Below are positions 35,140 to 46,610 of a stretch of DNA of 64,000 nucleotides, piece after piece. The notes under the pieces are model-generated. The model saw only the letters and a list, made by a program, of their open reading frames with translations, searched no databases and was not told the origin of the DNA. Source of the stretch: Bromus sterilis (Eukaryota > Streptophyta > Magnoliopsida > Poales > Poaceae); NCBI GenBank assembly GCA_950022295.1, contig OX465601.1, forward strand, positions 178,439,501 through 178,503,500. Reading direction: 5' to 3'. How positions within the stretch are numbered: the first letter of the stretch is position 1; every line of letters starts with the position of its first letter. The translations under genes were made by a program, and so were the position numbers.

Positions 35140-36788
35140 TGCTACGGTGAGGAAGATAGTTCTCTCACTTCTCGTTGGTTACCCCAAGTGGAAGGTGAGA
35201 TGTACCGTAGCAGCAAATTTCCCTCGGTGAAGATACTAAGGTTTGTCTCCAATAGGACTACAAGAGATACAAGAAGGTGGTAAAGTGAACAGTGGCGCCG
35301 AGGTTGCTAACTTCGCCTGGACCTGCCCACACAGAAAATAACTTTGCTCCCAACGAGTACAGAGGAGTTGTCAATTCCTCCGGCCTTGCTGTTTACAAAG
35401 GATCAACGCAAGAAATAATAATAATGGCAACTGAAAGTAAAGACTGAAAGTAAATTGAAGATGTAAACAATGGTGGAAATATGGACCGGGGTCCCATGAC
35501 GTTAACTAGTGATGTCTCTCTCCTAAAAGACGATAAAAGTGCTAGCGAGGTGAACAAATCACAGTTGGGAAATTGACAGGATTATAAACGCACCGCAATG
35601 CTAACTATGCTACAAAAGAAAGGAAGAGGCTCAAAAGATATGGGCAGTACGCCAAGGTAAGTAGACCGAAATCCATCTACATCTACTACGAATCATCCAC
35701 CTTGAGATATCTATCCAGAACATCTCGCTGGTATTAAGTTGCGAATCCCACCCAAAGTGTAAACTCAAAGCAACAGACAACTGCATTAAAAGAACTATGC
35801 GTAAAGTAAACAATCCTTACATCCGCAAATACAAGCACCGTTGTTTTATCCCTGGTGGCAACAGCACATCCCCTAGTCTCATGTTTATGTCGCTCAAGCT
35901 AGACATCAGGGGGCTGAACCCACAATCAAGCATAACGCTCCCTCTTGGAGTTGCAAAAAATCAGTTTGCCAAAGTAAAATACGGCAACGGAGAACATGCA
36001 AGAATTTACTAAAGAACATAAATATAAAATAGAACCAAATATATTACTCATCACAATCTGAACATAATCTCATAATCCATCAGATCCCAGAAAACTCAGC
36101 GTAGCAACACAAAAATTACAAAGGTGCTGCGATCATGTGAGGCAGCTCACGAGGTCTCGAAAGTGGAAACACAAAGAGGGGAGGAGAACATCACATAGCT
36201 ACTGGTCATGGACCCATGGTCCAAGAGGTACTACTCACAAGACATCCGGGAGGCGTCCATGGTGATGGATGGTCTCCCGGAGGGGATTCCTCCTTCCGGC
36301 AGGGTGCCGGGGAAGCTTTTCCTGGCAGCCCCGATCTTGAAACGGCGACGGCGGCGATACAGAGAGGAGAACTGGAATAGCAGATCCTTCTTAGGGGTTT
36401 CCGTCACGGGGGCTAAATATAGGCCAAAGGGGGCACCGAGAGGGGCCACAGGGCAGCCAGGAGGCCTCCTGGCGTAGCCCTATGCCGCGTCAGGGACCCT
36501 CCTGGGGCCCTGGTGGGTCCACCCCCTTCCAACTTTAGTTATTCGGGAAGCTTCCGGGTCTCTGATTTTTTATAAAAAAATTCCGGGATTTATTTGGCAC
36601 TTTTAATGGGCGGAAAACCTGAAATACAAAAACAGCAGAAAACCGGAACTGGCAACTGGGTGCACTGAGTTAATAGGTTAGTCCAAATATGATAAAAAAA
36701 GTGTATGAAAGTTCAAGCAAAACATGGCAAAGTCACTCAAATCATGCATGGAGCAAGCACAAATTATAGATACGTTTGGGACGTATCA
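35140..36788 (-). repeat. 5' LTR of B2 (right copy)
   Basis: The + strand starts TGCTACGGTGAGGAAGATAG (A to C at the third base) and ends GGGACGTATCA. Aligned throughout with 28390-30039. Confidence 0.93.
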
Positions 36789-36793
36789 GCGCG

Positions 36794-38710
36794 CAAGCGG
36801 ACCCACTGGGTGTAGTCCCCGAGATTCGAGCCGACTACTTGTAGTCAGCTCGGATCTTCTTTCGATTTATATTTCTTCGTACCTTCCTCTGATCGGTGGA
36901 TCTGCCCTCAGATGGGTGTATTCCCCGAGATTCGGGCCGATTTCTTGTAATCAGCTCGGATCTTCTCTGGATTTCTGCTTTTTTTTACTGACTCATTTTA
37001 TTCAGGGTACCTCCGAGAGAAAACGCCAAGTTTTTGAGAACTTGCTCGAATCGTACTCCGCCAGCTTGCGACTCCTCGCCTCTGCTTAGATCCAAGTGAA
37101 CCAGCAGACCGCCAAAGTTGCCGAGCTGACAGGTAATCCTGCTGACCACCAACCGATTGATTTTGTCCTCTGATTCTGACTTCTCCTTCGCAACAATTTT
37201 GCAGCTGCTGCTGCATCCTTCACCACTGTTACTGCTCTTTAGGGCCGGGTGGCTGAGCTGGTGGAGCAGCTCGACTGCCAAGGCCCAGAACTCATTGCTG
37301 CTCGGCAGGAGCTTGAAAGCCTGCGAGCTGTTGAGGCCGATCTATCTTGATCTGTCGAGCGGCTGCGGGGAGAGATCACCACGCTGAAAGCCAGTCACAA
37401 AACCGAGCTGGACGAGGTGATCTCGACCCAAGTTGTGGTTGCTGAAGCCCTGCGCTTAGAGCACGATGCTGCGGTGACTGCTAGGGCCGCGTTGCAATCA
37501 GAGAGAGATGATGTCGTGGCCAAGCTGGAGGCCATGACGCTGCGCCACAATGATGAGCTAACTAAAGCTTGACGCGAGGCTAGAGCTAATCTCGAGGGAC
37601 TGCGTGAGATGGATTCCCTTGTTTTTGGTGAGCTATCCTTCTTGTCTTGGTTTTCTTTCCGACTTATTCTCTTTTGGATCTTCTTACGTTTATCCTTTTG
37701 ATGCAGAGCACTGGCATGCCTCCGAACCTGCTGCTTAGCATGCGGTTGCTGAAGAACGGCAAGTCCGATCAGAAGAGGGCTGGCCGGTGAGGACCGATGC
37801 CGAGGGATGGAGTCCTCGGGAATTTATCATTGCTACCGAGGCTCCCATTCCCGTGATTCCTGGCGGTGTCTTTGCCTTTCAACTGGGCGTCCAGAAGCTT
37901 GCCGAGCTGCTTTGGAGGCCTGTCAAGCTGAAACAAGCACTCGCGCGCCTGCGCCATGGTGAGGGATCTTCTGTTGGCACCTATGAGTCCGACGAAGAAT
38001 ATTCAGAGCAAGGAGATGCTCCCAACGCTACCAATGACCAAGTGATGCTTCTTCTCATGGTTGCTCCCAGTCGGGTCAAGGATTTGCTTGATTCGGCATC
38101 TTGGACTGGTGTGGAGACGGCACTCCAAACTGTGTTGAGCTGGTATCCCAAGCTGACCTTAGCTCGTCTTTACACCATGCGAGACAGGGCGTCGGATCTT
38201 CTTGAGAGAGCCCATTCCTAGGTGGATCGCCTTACGACGATAATGGCTGGGTGGTTACCCCACACTGACTATACTTCAATCCTTGATAATGTTGGGATGT
38301 CGATTGCTCCATTGTTGATAGCCACCCTGGCCGACGACAGCCCCTCTACTGACAGCCGCACCAGAGGAGGTCAGGGAAGTCAGCCAGCTCGCTCCTCGAG
38401 CAGCCATCTGTACCATGACGACCTGTCTGCCAGCAGCTCCTCTCATACTTCGCTGAAAGCCACCTCTGGAAGGACTAGCGCCAAGACAGCCGATGTTGAT
38501 TCCTCCAAGGCAAAGGAAGATTAGGCTGCGCCAGAGCAATCAGAGGTTGCTGCTACGCAAGAGGGTCCGACTGCGCCGGAGCAAACAGTTCCAGCCATTA
38601 CGCAGGCGCCATCAATTACTCCGACTGCCTCAACCGCATCGCCGACAGCTCCGACTACTTCAGTCGTGCCGCTGACAGCTCCGATCTCTTCTGCTCCAAA
38701 CGCAGATTAG
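36794..38710 (+). pseudogene. Antisense gene in element F, 3' part
   Basis: Continuation after B2. An intron ends at 37005 (TTTATTCAG). The exon 37006-37132 encodes a Lys/Glu/Gln-rich coiled coil ('SERKRQVFENLLESYSASL') with one stop. Further introns are 37133-37204 (GTAATC...TTGCAG) and 37628-37706 (GTGAGC...ATGCAG). The long last exon contains 'GWSPREFIIATEAPIPVIPG', 'VLSWYPKLTLARLYTMRDRA' and a Ser/Thr/Pro-rich tail, ending with TAG at 38708-38710. Stops at about 38219 and 38522 lie inside it. The protein resembles TE-encoded coiled-coil proteins of grasses; I cannot name a function. Confidence 0.7.
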
Positions 38711-39459
38711 TTTATTTTATTTCCTTTGCTGCAAACTTTCGTAAGACTTGAAAGATTCCGAGGACACCCACTGGGGGTGGTTTGATGTAATGAACCTATT
38801 CGGCCTTAGGCCTTTTATCATATGCCTTATGTTTGCTTGTTGCATGAATTTCTTATGTGATCAACTTCGTGCTTTCTGCCTTTTCGCTTTTGCCTTTGCC
38901 ATTTTCCCTTGGGGGCACGATTCCATGTTCGCCTACAGCCGACGTGCGGTCTGTGGTCGGCTCAAAGGATCGTGCTCCCTCTGGGCTTGGTCAATGGAAC
39001 TGAGCCACTCGAGCACCAGCGCAGAAGGATTCTGCATAGAGTAAACGACTGATTGTTCCCTGTCGATTGCTCGGTGCGCCGGTCGGGGACGCAATTGGTG
39101 AACGGCGCAGTCGGCGGCAGTTCTCTTTTTAGAGTGTTTTTGAGTTCGCGAGATAACGCCGCAGGTCCGACCAGCCGCCGCTTTCATCGATGCCACAGCC
39201 AATTTGTGATATGTGCTCGCGTCAAGCGCTATCTTGGTTCTGAACCTGCAGTCCTCATGGTTTCTGACCTTATACTTCGTGACCGTATGGTCAGTCAGTC
39301 CCCGAGTGAGTTTTCACACATCTCGGGAATGCCAAAGCGTTGCCGAATGAGGCTAGCTCGAAAACGACAGAGTCATATAAAGACAATTGAATGCTATCCT
39401 TTAGATGCATGACAGATTTACTGATTGATTGCGAGATAGCAAGAATACATTTGTACGAC
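38711..39459 (+). other. Region between the antisense gene and integrase of F
   Basis: About 750 bp. The first part (T-rich, 'ttattttatttcctttgctg') is probably the 3' UTR of the antisense gene. No ORF worth reporting. Transcripts from the two strands would converge here. Confidence 0.5.
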
Positions 39460-39838
39460 TCAACTGTAAAACGGGCATAACAGCTCGGCGTTCCAGGGAC
39501 GCTGCGTTTCAACTCCTGAAGTGTCCTTGTGCCGAGTGACTTGGGTGCAATCGATGAGGTAGTATGAATTGTTCTTGAGCGCTCGGCTGATGACGAAAGG
39601 ACCTTCCCAAGGTGAGGACAGTTTGTGCTGACTGTCCGACTTCTGGATTCGGCAGAGCACCAAATCGCCCTCACGAAAAGCGAGGGGGCGAATCTTCTTG
39701 GTGTGGTAGTGCCACAGCTTCTGTTGGTAAATTGCCGACCTAAATAGGGCCAACGGGGATGCTACTTCTTTTATATCGACGTCGTCTTCTCGAGCTTCCT
39801 TGGCTTCTGCTTCAGTGTATAAGGCGTGCCGAGGTGAA
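39460..39838 (-). pseudogene. Element F: integrase C-terminus
   Basis: The minus strand encodes 'RPLAFREGDLVLCRIQKSD', 'LSSPWEGPFVISRALKNNSY' and 'RPWNAELLCPFYS', the GPY/F-type end of Tat integrases, with no chromodomain after it. It is cut by B3 at 39838; the rest lies outside the window. This is the only pol sequence of F seen and sets its orientation. Confidence 0.85.
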
Positions 39839-41490
39839 TGATACGGTGAGGAAGATAGTTCTCTCACTTCTCGTTGGTTACCCCAAGTGGAAGGTGAGAT
39901 GTAGCGTAGCAGCAGATTTCCCCTATGTGGAGGATAGGGTTTGTCTCCCGTAGGACTCGCAGAGATACAAGAAGGTGGTAAAGTGAACAGTGGCGCCGAG
40001 GTTGCTAACTTCGCCTGGACCTGCACACACAGCAAATAACTTTGCTCCCAACGAGTACAGAGGAGTTGTCAATTCCTCCGGCCTTGCCGTTTACAAAGGA
40101 TCAAAACAAGAGATAATGATAGTGGCAACTGAAAGTAAAGACTGAAAGTAAGTTGAAGATGTAAACAATGGTGGAAATATGGACCGGGGTCCCAAGACGT
40201 TCACTAGTGATGTCTCTCTCCCAAAAGACGATAAAAGTGCTAGCGAGGTAAACAAATCACAGCTGGGAAATTGACAGAATTATAAACGCACCGCAATGCT
40301 AACTATGCTACAAAAGAAAGGAAGAGGCTCAAAAGCAATGGGCAGTATGCCAAGGTAAGTAGACCGAAATCCATCTGGATCTACTACGAATCATCCACCT
40401 TGAGATATCTATCCAGAACATCTCGCTAGTATTAAGTTGTGAATCCCACCCAAAGTGTAAACTCAAAGCAACAGACAACTGCATTAAAAGAACTATGCGT
40501 AAAGTAAACAATCCTTGCACCCGCAAGTACAAGCACCGTTGTTTTATCTCTGGTGGCAACAGCACATCCCCTAGTCTCATGTTTCTGTCACTCAAGCTAG
40601 ACATCAGGGGGTTGAACCCACAATCAAGCATAACGCTCCCTCTTGGAGTTGCAACGAATCACTTGACCAAAGTAAAATACGACAACGAAGAACATGCAAG
40701 AATTAACTAAAGAACATAAATGTAAAAGAGAACCAAATATATTACTCATCACAATCTGAACATAATCTCATAATCCATCAGATCCCAGCAAACTCAGCAT
40801 AGCAACACAGAAAATTACATAGGTGCCTCGATCATGTGAGGCAGTTCAAGAGGTCTCGAAAGTGGAAGCACAAAGAGGGGAGGAGAACATCACATAGCTA
40901 CTGGTCATGGACCCATGGTCCTAGGGGGGCTACTCAAAAGACATCCGGGAGGCGTCCATGGTGATGGATGGTCTCCCGGAGGGGATTCCTCCTTCCGACA
41001 GGGTGTCGTGGCAGCTTCTCCTGGCAACCCTGATCTTGAAACGGCGGCGGCGGCGGTATAGAGAGGAGAACGGGAATAGCAGATCGATATTAGGGGTTTC
41101 CGTCACAGGGGCTAAATATAGGCCAAAGGGGGCACCGAGAGGGGCCACAGGGAAGCCAGGAGGCCTCCTGGCGCGGCCTAGGGTGGGGCCGCCCCAGGGA
41201 CCCTCTTGAGGCCCTGGTAGGTCCACCCCCCCTTCCATCTTTGGTTATTCGGGAAGCTTCCGGGTCGCTGATTTTTATATAATTTTCCGGGATTTAGTTG
41301 ACACTTTTAATGGCCGGAAAACCTGAAATACAAAAACAGCAGAAAACAGGAACTGGCAACTGGGTGCACTGATTTAATAGGTTAGTCCAAATATGATATA
41401 AAGTGTATGAAAGTTCAAGAAAAACATGGCAAAGTCACACAAATCATGCATGGAGCAAGCAGAAATTATAGATACGTTTGGGACGTATCA
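39839..41490 (-). repeat. 3' LTR of B3 (left copy)
   Basis: 1,652 bp, + strand TGATACGGTGAGG...GGGACGTATCA, matching the B2 LTRs throughout. The polypurine tract (minus strand aagcttggggatgt) abuts it at 41491-41504. Confidence 0.93.
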
Positions 41491-41644
41491 ACATCCCCAA
41501 GCTTAATTCCTGCTCGTCCTCGAGTAGGGAAATGATAACAAGCATAATTTCTGTGGCGACATGCCACACAACCATATAAGGACTTTTAACTAAAGCAATC
41601 AAATCATGCAATTCAATTCAAGTCTTAACAAGCAAGAGTCCATA

Positions 41645-42016
41645 TTAGCATTGACACAAGTAACAAAAGAACAAAGGGTGCAAGAGCTCTCGCTGTCCGT
41701 GACTCGAATGACTCCAAATGGTGTTTGCGTGCAAGAAGGGGGATATGGGAATATGAGATAAAAAAGAAAATAGTTGTTGAGAACTACTATCTACTAAAGT
41801 TTCACACTTAGTCTCCTTTGGATTCTTATCTTGACTCGTCCCCAGACCACTTGCTAGGTACAAGTCAAACTGATCCACTCCCTTTCGATATTTTGAGCAC
41901 TCATGCAATGGATGAGCGTGAGCAAGAAAGTTGACACCTAAAAGGCGAAACAGAAAGAAGGTGGAGGAGGAAGACAAAAAAAGGTGTGAAAGGCTCACAT
42001 CAATGAGGACAACCAT
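41645..42016 (-). CDS. Short conserved ORF in the 3' region of B3, unknown function
   Basis: 123 codons, homologous to 30194-30520 of B2. Substitutions are scattered, and one in-frame length difference near 'LFSFLSHIPI' keeps the frame open. That an indel preserved the frame hints at coding, but weakly. Confidence 0.38.
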   Translation of the reverse strand: MVVLIDVSLSHLFLSSSSTFFLFRLLGVNFLAHAHPLHECSKYRKGVDQFDLYLASGLGTSQDKNPKETKCETLVDSSSQQLFSFLSHIPISPFLHANTIWSHSSHGQRELLHPLFFCYLCQC

Positions 42017-45000
42017 AGGTGAGAGAAGGCCATATGATAGATATGATGTGAGGAGTAGGGATTTCCATGCAACGGATGCACATGTGAGCTAAAAGCTCTC
42101 CAAGGGAACTAGTGGGGGTGCATCCAACTTGCTTGCTCAAGAAGACCTAGGGCTCATTTGAGGAGGCTCATCATTGGAATATACAAGCCAAGTTCTATAG
42201 TGTGAAGGTCCCCACGTAGTTATATGCATGTATGATGATCTCTATGGAGTAAAGGGATAGAGGATGAAGTACTAGTGTGGATCACTCAAAAGGAATAGTA
42301 GTGTGCCCCCTTCTCTCTTTTTATTTCCTTTTTCTCTTTTTTCTATTTTTTGTATTTTTTGGTGGCCTCATGGCTCTTTCTATTTCTCTCATTTGTCCTT
42401 TGTGGGATCTTTTGATTTTTTTTCTCTATGGGATCTTTTCCTCACTTTAGGGGCAACACTCTATATTTTACAAAAATATAGGAGATATTTCACACTTTAC
42501 AAGGGTACTCACATAAAGAAAATGTAACTATCATGATGCAAATGTATGCCTCTTCTAGGATAGCAGGATATTCAATGATACTAACGCGTCATGTAGCAAT
42601 GATTAGGGCAAGGCCCAACTAGCATGTGGCTCATCGATCAAGCAAGTGGCATGTATGACATGAAGATCAAGTCATGAGAAGGTGGATGTTGCATGGAAAT
42701 ATATCCCGGAAAGGCTATGGAAATGCCTTCATAGGTAGGTATGGTGGCTTCTTTTGAGGAAGGATATAAGGAGGTTTATGATGATAAAGTGTATCATCCC
42801 AAGGGTTTGGATGTACCGGCGAAGGTGGACGCCAACTCTCGGAGTGAGAAGGAGCAATGCACGGCACAGGAGAGGCTAGCAAAATATGGGAAGGTGGAAG
42901 TGTAAACTTTCGAATACTCACATTAGTCCGAAGAACTCATGCACTTAATATCGGTAACTCTCAATCTAATCAGGAGGTTCTCAAAGAGACAAGTACCCTG
43001 AGGAGGAGTGTATGGGGGTTTGATTATCCTTGCGCATCCTCGACTCATTGTATGTGAGTATACTCTAATATTCGAACCCTCCAGAGGTTAGTGATCCATC
43101 AAGTAGCTAGAGGTCTCAACAGGGGTTTTGGTTTTCAAAAATCACACAGATTGCCCAAAATACGACATCTATCACTAATAGGCTAAATCTCTTGACACCA
43201 TAAGTTCAAACATTACTCTAATTAATACCTCAAAACTATTGCAAGTTACTACTACAAAGAGAATAGCAACTTAAACTACCTACTCTCTAGTCAAGACATA
43301 AATCTCAGTGCAACAGGCAAACTCTCTAAACAAGATAAATGTGCAACCTATAGAAAATTCAACCTAAGACAGAAGAAAATATCTAGAAGAAAACTAAAGC
43401 ACTTCAACTAAACAGGGCAGCAGCTAAGAAAAGATTTGAAAATAAGCATGCACCTCATCGATCAAGCAAGTAGCATGTTTGACATGAAGATCAAGTCATG
43501 AGAAGGTGGATGTTGCATGGCAATGTATCTCGGAAAGGCTATGGAAATGCCTTGATAGGTAGGTTTGGTGGCTGTTTTGAGGAAAGATATAAGGAGGTTT
43601 ATGATGACAGAGCGTATCATGCCAAGGGTTTGGATGTACCGGCGAAGGTGGACGCCAACTCTCGGAGTGAGAAGGAGGCAATGCACGGCAAAGGAGAGGC
43701 TAGAAAAATATGGGAAGGTGGAAGTGTCAACTTTCGAATACTCACATTAGTCCAAAGAACTCATGCACTTATTATCAGTAACTCTCAATCTAATCAGGAG
43801 GTTCTCAAAGAGACAAGTACCCCGAGGAGGAGTGTATGGGGGTTTGGTTATCCTTGCGCATCCTCGACTCATGGTACGTGAGTGTACTCTAATATTCGAA
43901 CCCTCCAGAGGTTAGTGATCTATCTAGTAGCTAGAGTTCTCAATAGGGGTTGTGGTTTTCGAAAATCACACGGATTTCCCAAAATACGACATCTATCACT
44001 AATAGGCTAAAGTTCTATACACCATAAGTTCAAACATTACTCTAATCAATACATCAAAACTATTGCAAGTTACTACTACAAAGAGAATAGCAACTTCAAC
44101 TACCTACTCTCTAGTCAAGACACAAAGCTTAGTGCAACAGGAAAACTCTCTAAACAAGATAAACATGCATTCTATAGAAAATTCAACCGAAGAAAAAATA
44201 AAAGCTCTAGAAGAAAACTAAAGCACCTCAACTAAGCAGGGCAGCATCTAAGAAAAGAAAAAGAATAACTCACAGCTAAGAAAATAAGCATGCAAATCGT
44301 ATCAGGAGTTCTAATTCAAGCGGAGCGTGTTTATCTCCCACAAAAAAGAAAGCTGGGGTCTAACTTGTTATGAACATCAAACAAAGCAAAAACAAACCTA
44401 AGAAAAGTAAAGAGCGAGACGCTCCAACAATAGCACATACCGCATGAAGTGATAAAAATATAGTGCAACGAGGGACGAACTGATAATTGTTGATGAAGAA
44501 CGGGATGCACGGGGGAATCCCCAAGCTTAGACGCTTGAGTATCCTTGAATATTTGTTGGGGATACATGGGGGCATCCCCAATCTTGAGCGCTTGACACCC
44601 CAGGATCTTCTTTCATCATCTTCCATCGCACACTTGAAAACTCCCTTCATACACAACTCATCATAAGCTGATTAGAGAGGTTAGTACCCTATTAAAATAA
44701 TTTTTCCCTTACAGTAAATACAGATATTCTTGAAGATATACTGTTTCTCAAGATTTCAAAAAAAAATTCGCAAAGAAAAGGCAAGCTTAAGGTTTGCAAA
44801 AGTGAAGACAGAGAAAACATGGCAGAATCTGTGAAAAAAAGAACATCAGGTAGTAAAGAATTTTTTAGGGATACTTCTGAAACTCAAATGAAAAAACTCA
44901 GAACACACGAAAGTTCCGTGATTGTATAGAGCACGCTGTGTTAAAAATTCAGCTCAAAAAGATAAACTTCTAATTTTCTATGATTTTTCCTGTCACGAGG

Positions 45001-45230
45001 ACAGAATCTGTTTTCTGGACAGCATGTCACAACTTTCACTTCCCTTGTCATATGAGGCAATACTTGGCACAAAGCTTGAAAAATAAAGATACAATGATGT
45101 TGGGTTGCTTTAGTAGTAACAACTTTCACTTCCCTTGTCTATAGTAGTAACAATCATCAAGACCACTAAAAACAGAAGTAAAAAAATCTTGGGTTGCCTC
45201 CCAACAAGCGCTTTCTTTTACGCCTTTAAG
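42017..45230 (-). other. Non-coding 3' region of B3 with tandem duplication
   Basis: Colinear with 30521-32860 of B2 except for one extra unit. The segment starting 'ctcatcgatcaagcaagt' occurs at about 42630 and again at about 43453, each followed by the same ~820 bp ending 'aaaataagcatgca'. B2 has it once. A short local duplication 'caactttcacttcccttgtc' lies at 45030-45140. Confidence 0.8.
43498..43881 (+). other. Antisense 127-codon frame, conserved in B2 and B3
   Basis: 'MRRWMLHGNVSRKGYGNAL' ... 'RSVWGFGYPCASSTHGT', the same length as 31211-31594 of B2. The first copy of the duplication (about 42675-43057) is frameshifted. It reads against the element. Unclear if coding; the reverse strand is also partly open here. 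Confidence 0.25.
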
Positions 45231-46481
45231 CTAGGCATGAAGATTATAAATGATGGTTCTCATAAGAATAATAATTTTGAAGCAAAAGAGAGCTTCAAGA
45301 AGCAAAGAGGAAACACATTTATTCCTAACCCACTTCCTATGCATAGGCATCTTGTAAGAAAATAAATCAGAGAAGCACAAAGTGACATGCATAGGAAGGT
45401 GGAAAAAGAACAACTTCCAAAATTTCAACATGAAGAGAGGAGTTTTAGTAATATGGAAGTTTCTACAACCAAACTTCCCTCTCTCAAAATAATTTTCAGT
45501 GGTATCATGAACAACATCAAGAATATAACTATCACATAAATCATGTTGTTCATGACCTACAAGCACACGTGTATAGTTTTCAACACGGTCTTTAGGATTA
45601 TAAGATAAATGCAACCCATCACCTTGAGCCTTGATAAGAGCACAATTCTCCGGAATATGAGTTGGAGATTTCAAAAGGATAATAGGAAAATCAAGTGTGG
45701 GTGCAATAGAAAAAAAATCATGATTAACATGAGGAACTATAGAAAGTTCATCTCCGTAAGAATCATCCATAGTGGCATCACAGCCATAAGCATCGAAGGC
45801 ATCAACTTCATCAAAAATGGATATTTCAAAAGAATCCATAGGATCATAACACTCATTTAAGGTAAGAGTCAAAGAGTTACTCTCATTAGAAGGTAGACAT
45901 GGATGGCTCCATTCTTCCTCCTTTTGTTCGTCACTCTCCTCCTCTTTTTCATCCAAGGAGCTTTCAGGTTCAGCAATTTCTTCTTCCATAGAGTCCTGCA
46001 AATCATTAGTCTCTTTCTTTGGGGGAGAGATTCTCTCAAGATGATCAGTAATATAATAATTTGCATCGTAATTTTCCAAACAATAGTTAAGTATAGCAAG
46101 ACTCTCAAATTTGTAAGGGGCATCATCAATATTTTTAAGAAGAGAAGTAATCTCATAGGCACCCTTATAAGCAAAAAGTTCTTCTATTTCTTCTGCATCA
46201 TAAAAATCATATTTTCTCTTAGCATAAGAAGATAAGGTTTCATCATCATTGTACTCACATTGGAAAGCAAGGTGTTTGTGCCTCATAAAGCAACAAGATT
46301 CATCCCTGCAGAAAGATATATTATATATTGAGCACAAGTTTCTAGCATAGTCATACAACTGGTGTATTTGTTTCCATAAGTGTATCCCCTTTTGAGACAA
46401 GCGGTGTTCCTTGTACCACTTTTGTTGATCCTCGGTGAATCCTCCATGCCAATAAGATCCGGTTTCAAAGAATTCAGACAT
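45231..46481 (-). CDS. Element B3: intact 416-aa protein of unknown function
   Basis: Single open frame from ATG 46481 to TAG 45231, on the element's sense strand just downstream of the leader, where B2 has gag. The N-terminal 90 residues are rich in Trp, His, Tyr and Cys ('GSYWHGGFTEDQQKWYKEHR', 'CRDESCCFMRHKHLAFQCEY'). The middle is strongly acidic ('EEEIAEPESSLDEKEEESDE'). A second ordered part follows ('FPIILLKSPTHIPENCALIK', 'HEQHDLCDSYILDVVHDTTE'), and the tail is hydrophobic and Phe-rich. I recognise no gag, protease, RT or DNA-binding motif. The cassette ends within 10 bases of the point where similarity to B2 resumes. It has no stop, unlike almost every other TE gene here. Confidence 0.75.
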   Translation of the reverse strand: MSEFFETGSYWHGGFTEDQQKWYKEHRLSQKGIHLWKQIHQLYDYARNLCSIYNISFCRDESCCFMRHKHLAFQCEYNDDETLSSYAKRKYDFYDAEEIEELFAYKGAYEITSLLKNIDDAPYKFESLAILNYCLENYDANYYITDHLERISPPKKETNDLQDSMEEEIAEPESSLDEKEEESDEQKEEEWSHPCLPSNESNSLTLTLNECYDPMDSFEISIFDEVDAFDAYGCDATMDDSYGDELSIVPHVNHDFFSIAPTLDFPIILLKSPTHIPENCALIKAQGDGLHLSYNPKDRVENYTRVLVGHEQHDLCDSYILDVVHDTTENYFERGKFGCRNFHITKTPLFMLKFWKLFFFHLPMHVTLCFSDLFSYKMPMHRKWVRNKCVSSLLLEALFCFKIIILMRTIIYNLHA

Positions 46482-46610
46482 TGATTGGCAAGTAAGGAAC
46501 TAGACATACTATTTTTTTGAATTTTTGATAAAGGACACAAAGATAAAAACTGAAAGGTAAACTAACAAGACTAAAAAGCAAAGATAAAAGATAGTGTGCA
46601 ACTCCCCTAT

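Larger units (their letters stand above)
28390..36788 (-). mobile_element. Element B2: complete non-autonomous LTR retrotransposon (gag-protease only)
   Basis: LTRs of 1,650 and 1,649 bp (28390-30039 and 35140-36788) bracket a 5.1-kb interior read on the minus strand: PBS to tRNA-Asp, gag, protease, a long non-coding 3' region and a polypurine tract. No RT, RNase H or integrase is present. The flanks are GTGTG (28385-28389) and GCGCG (36789-36793); two C-to-T changes at CpG would explain the mismatch. It splits the antisense gene of F. The gag and protease are of Athila-like type. Confidence 0.92.
24489..39838 (-). mobile_element. Element F: Tat-type Ty3/gypsy retrotransposon with antisense gene (3' part; interrupted by B2)
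   Basis: From the left: an LTR in minus orientation (24489-25302), a long plus-strand gene (26088-38710, split by B2) and the C-terminus of a minus-strand integrase (39460-39838). Beyond 39838 the element is cut by B3 and continues outside the window. This order (integrase, antisense gene, 3' LTR) is known from Grande- and Retand-like Tat elements. One weakness: the sequence next to the inner LTR edge (25303-25330) is not clearly purine-rich. The LTR could therefore be a separate solo LTR; flanks CTACA/CTAGA differ by one base. Confidence 0.72.
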
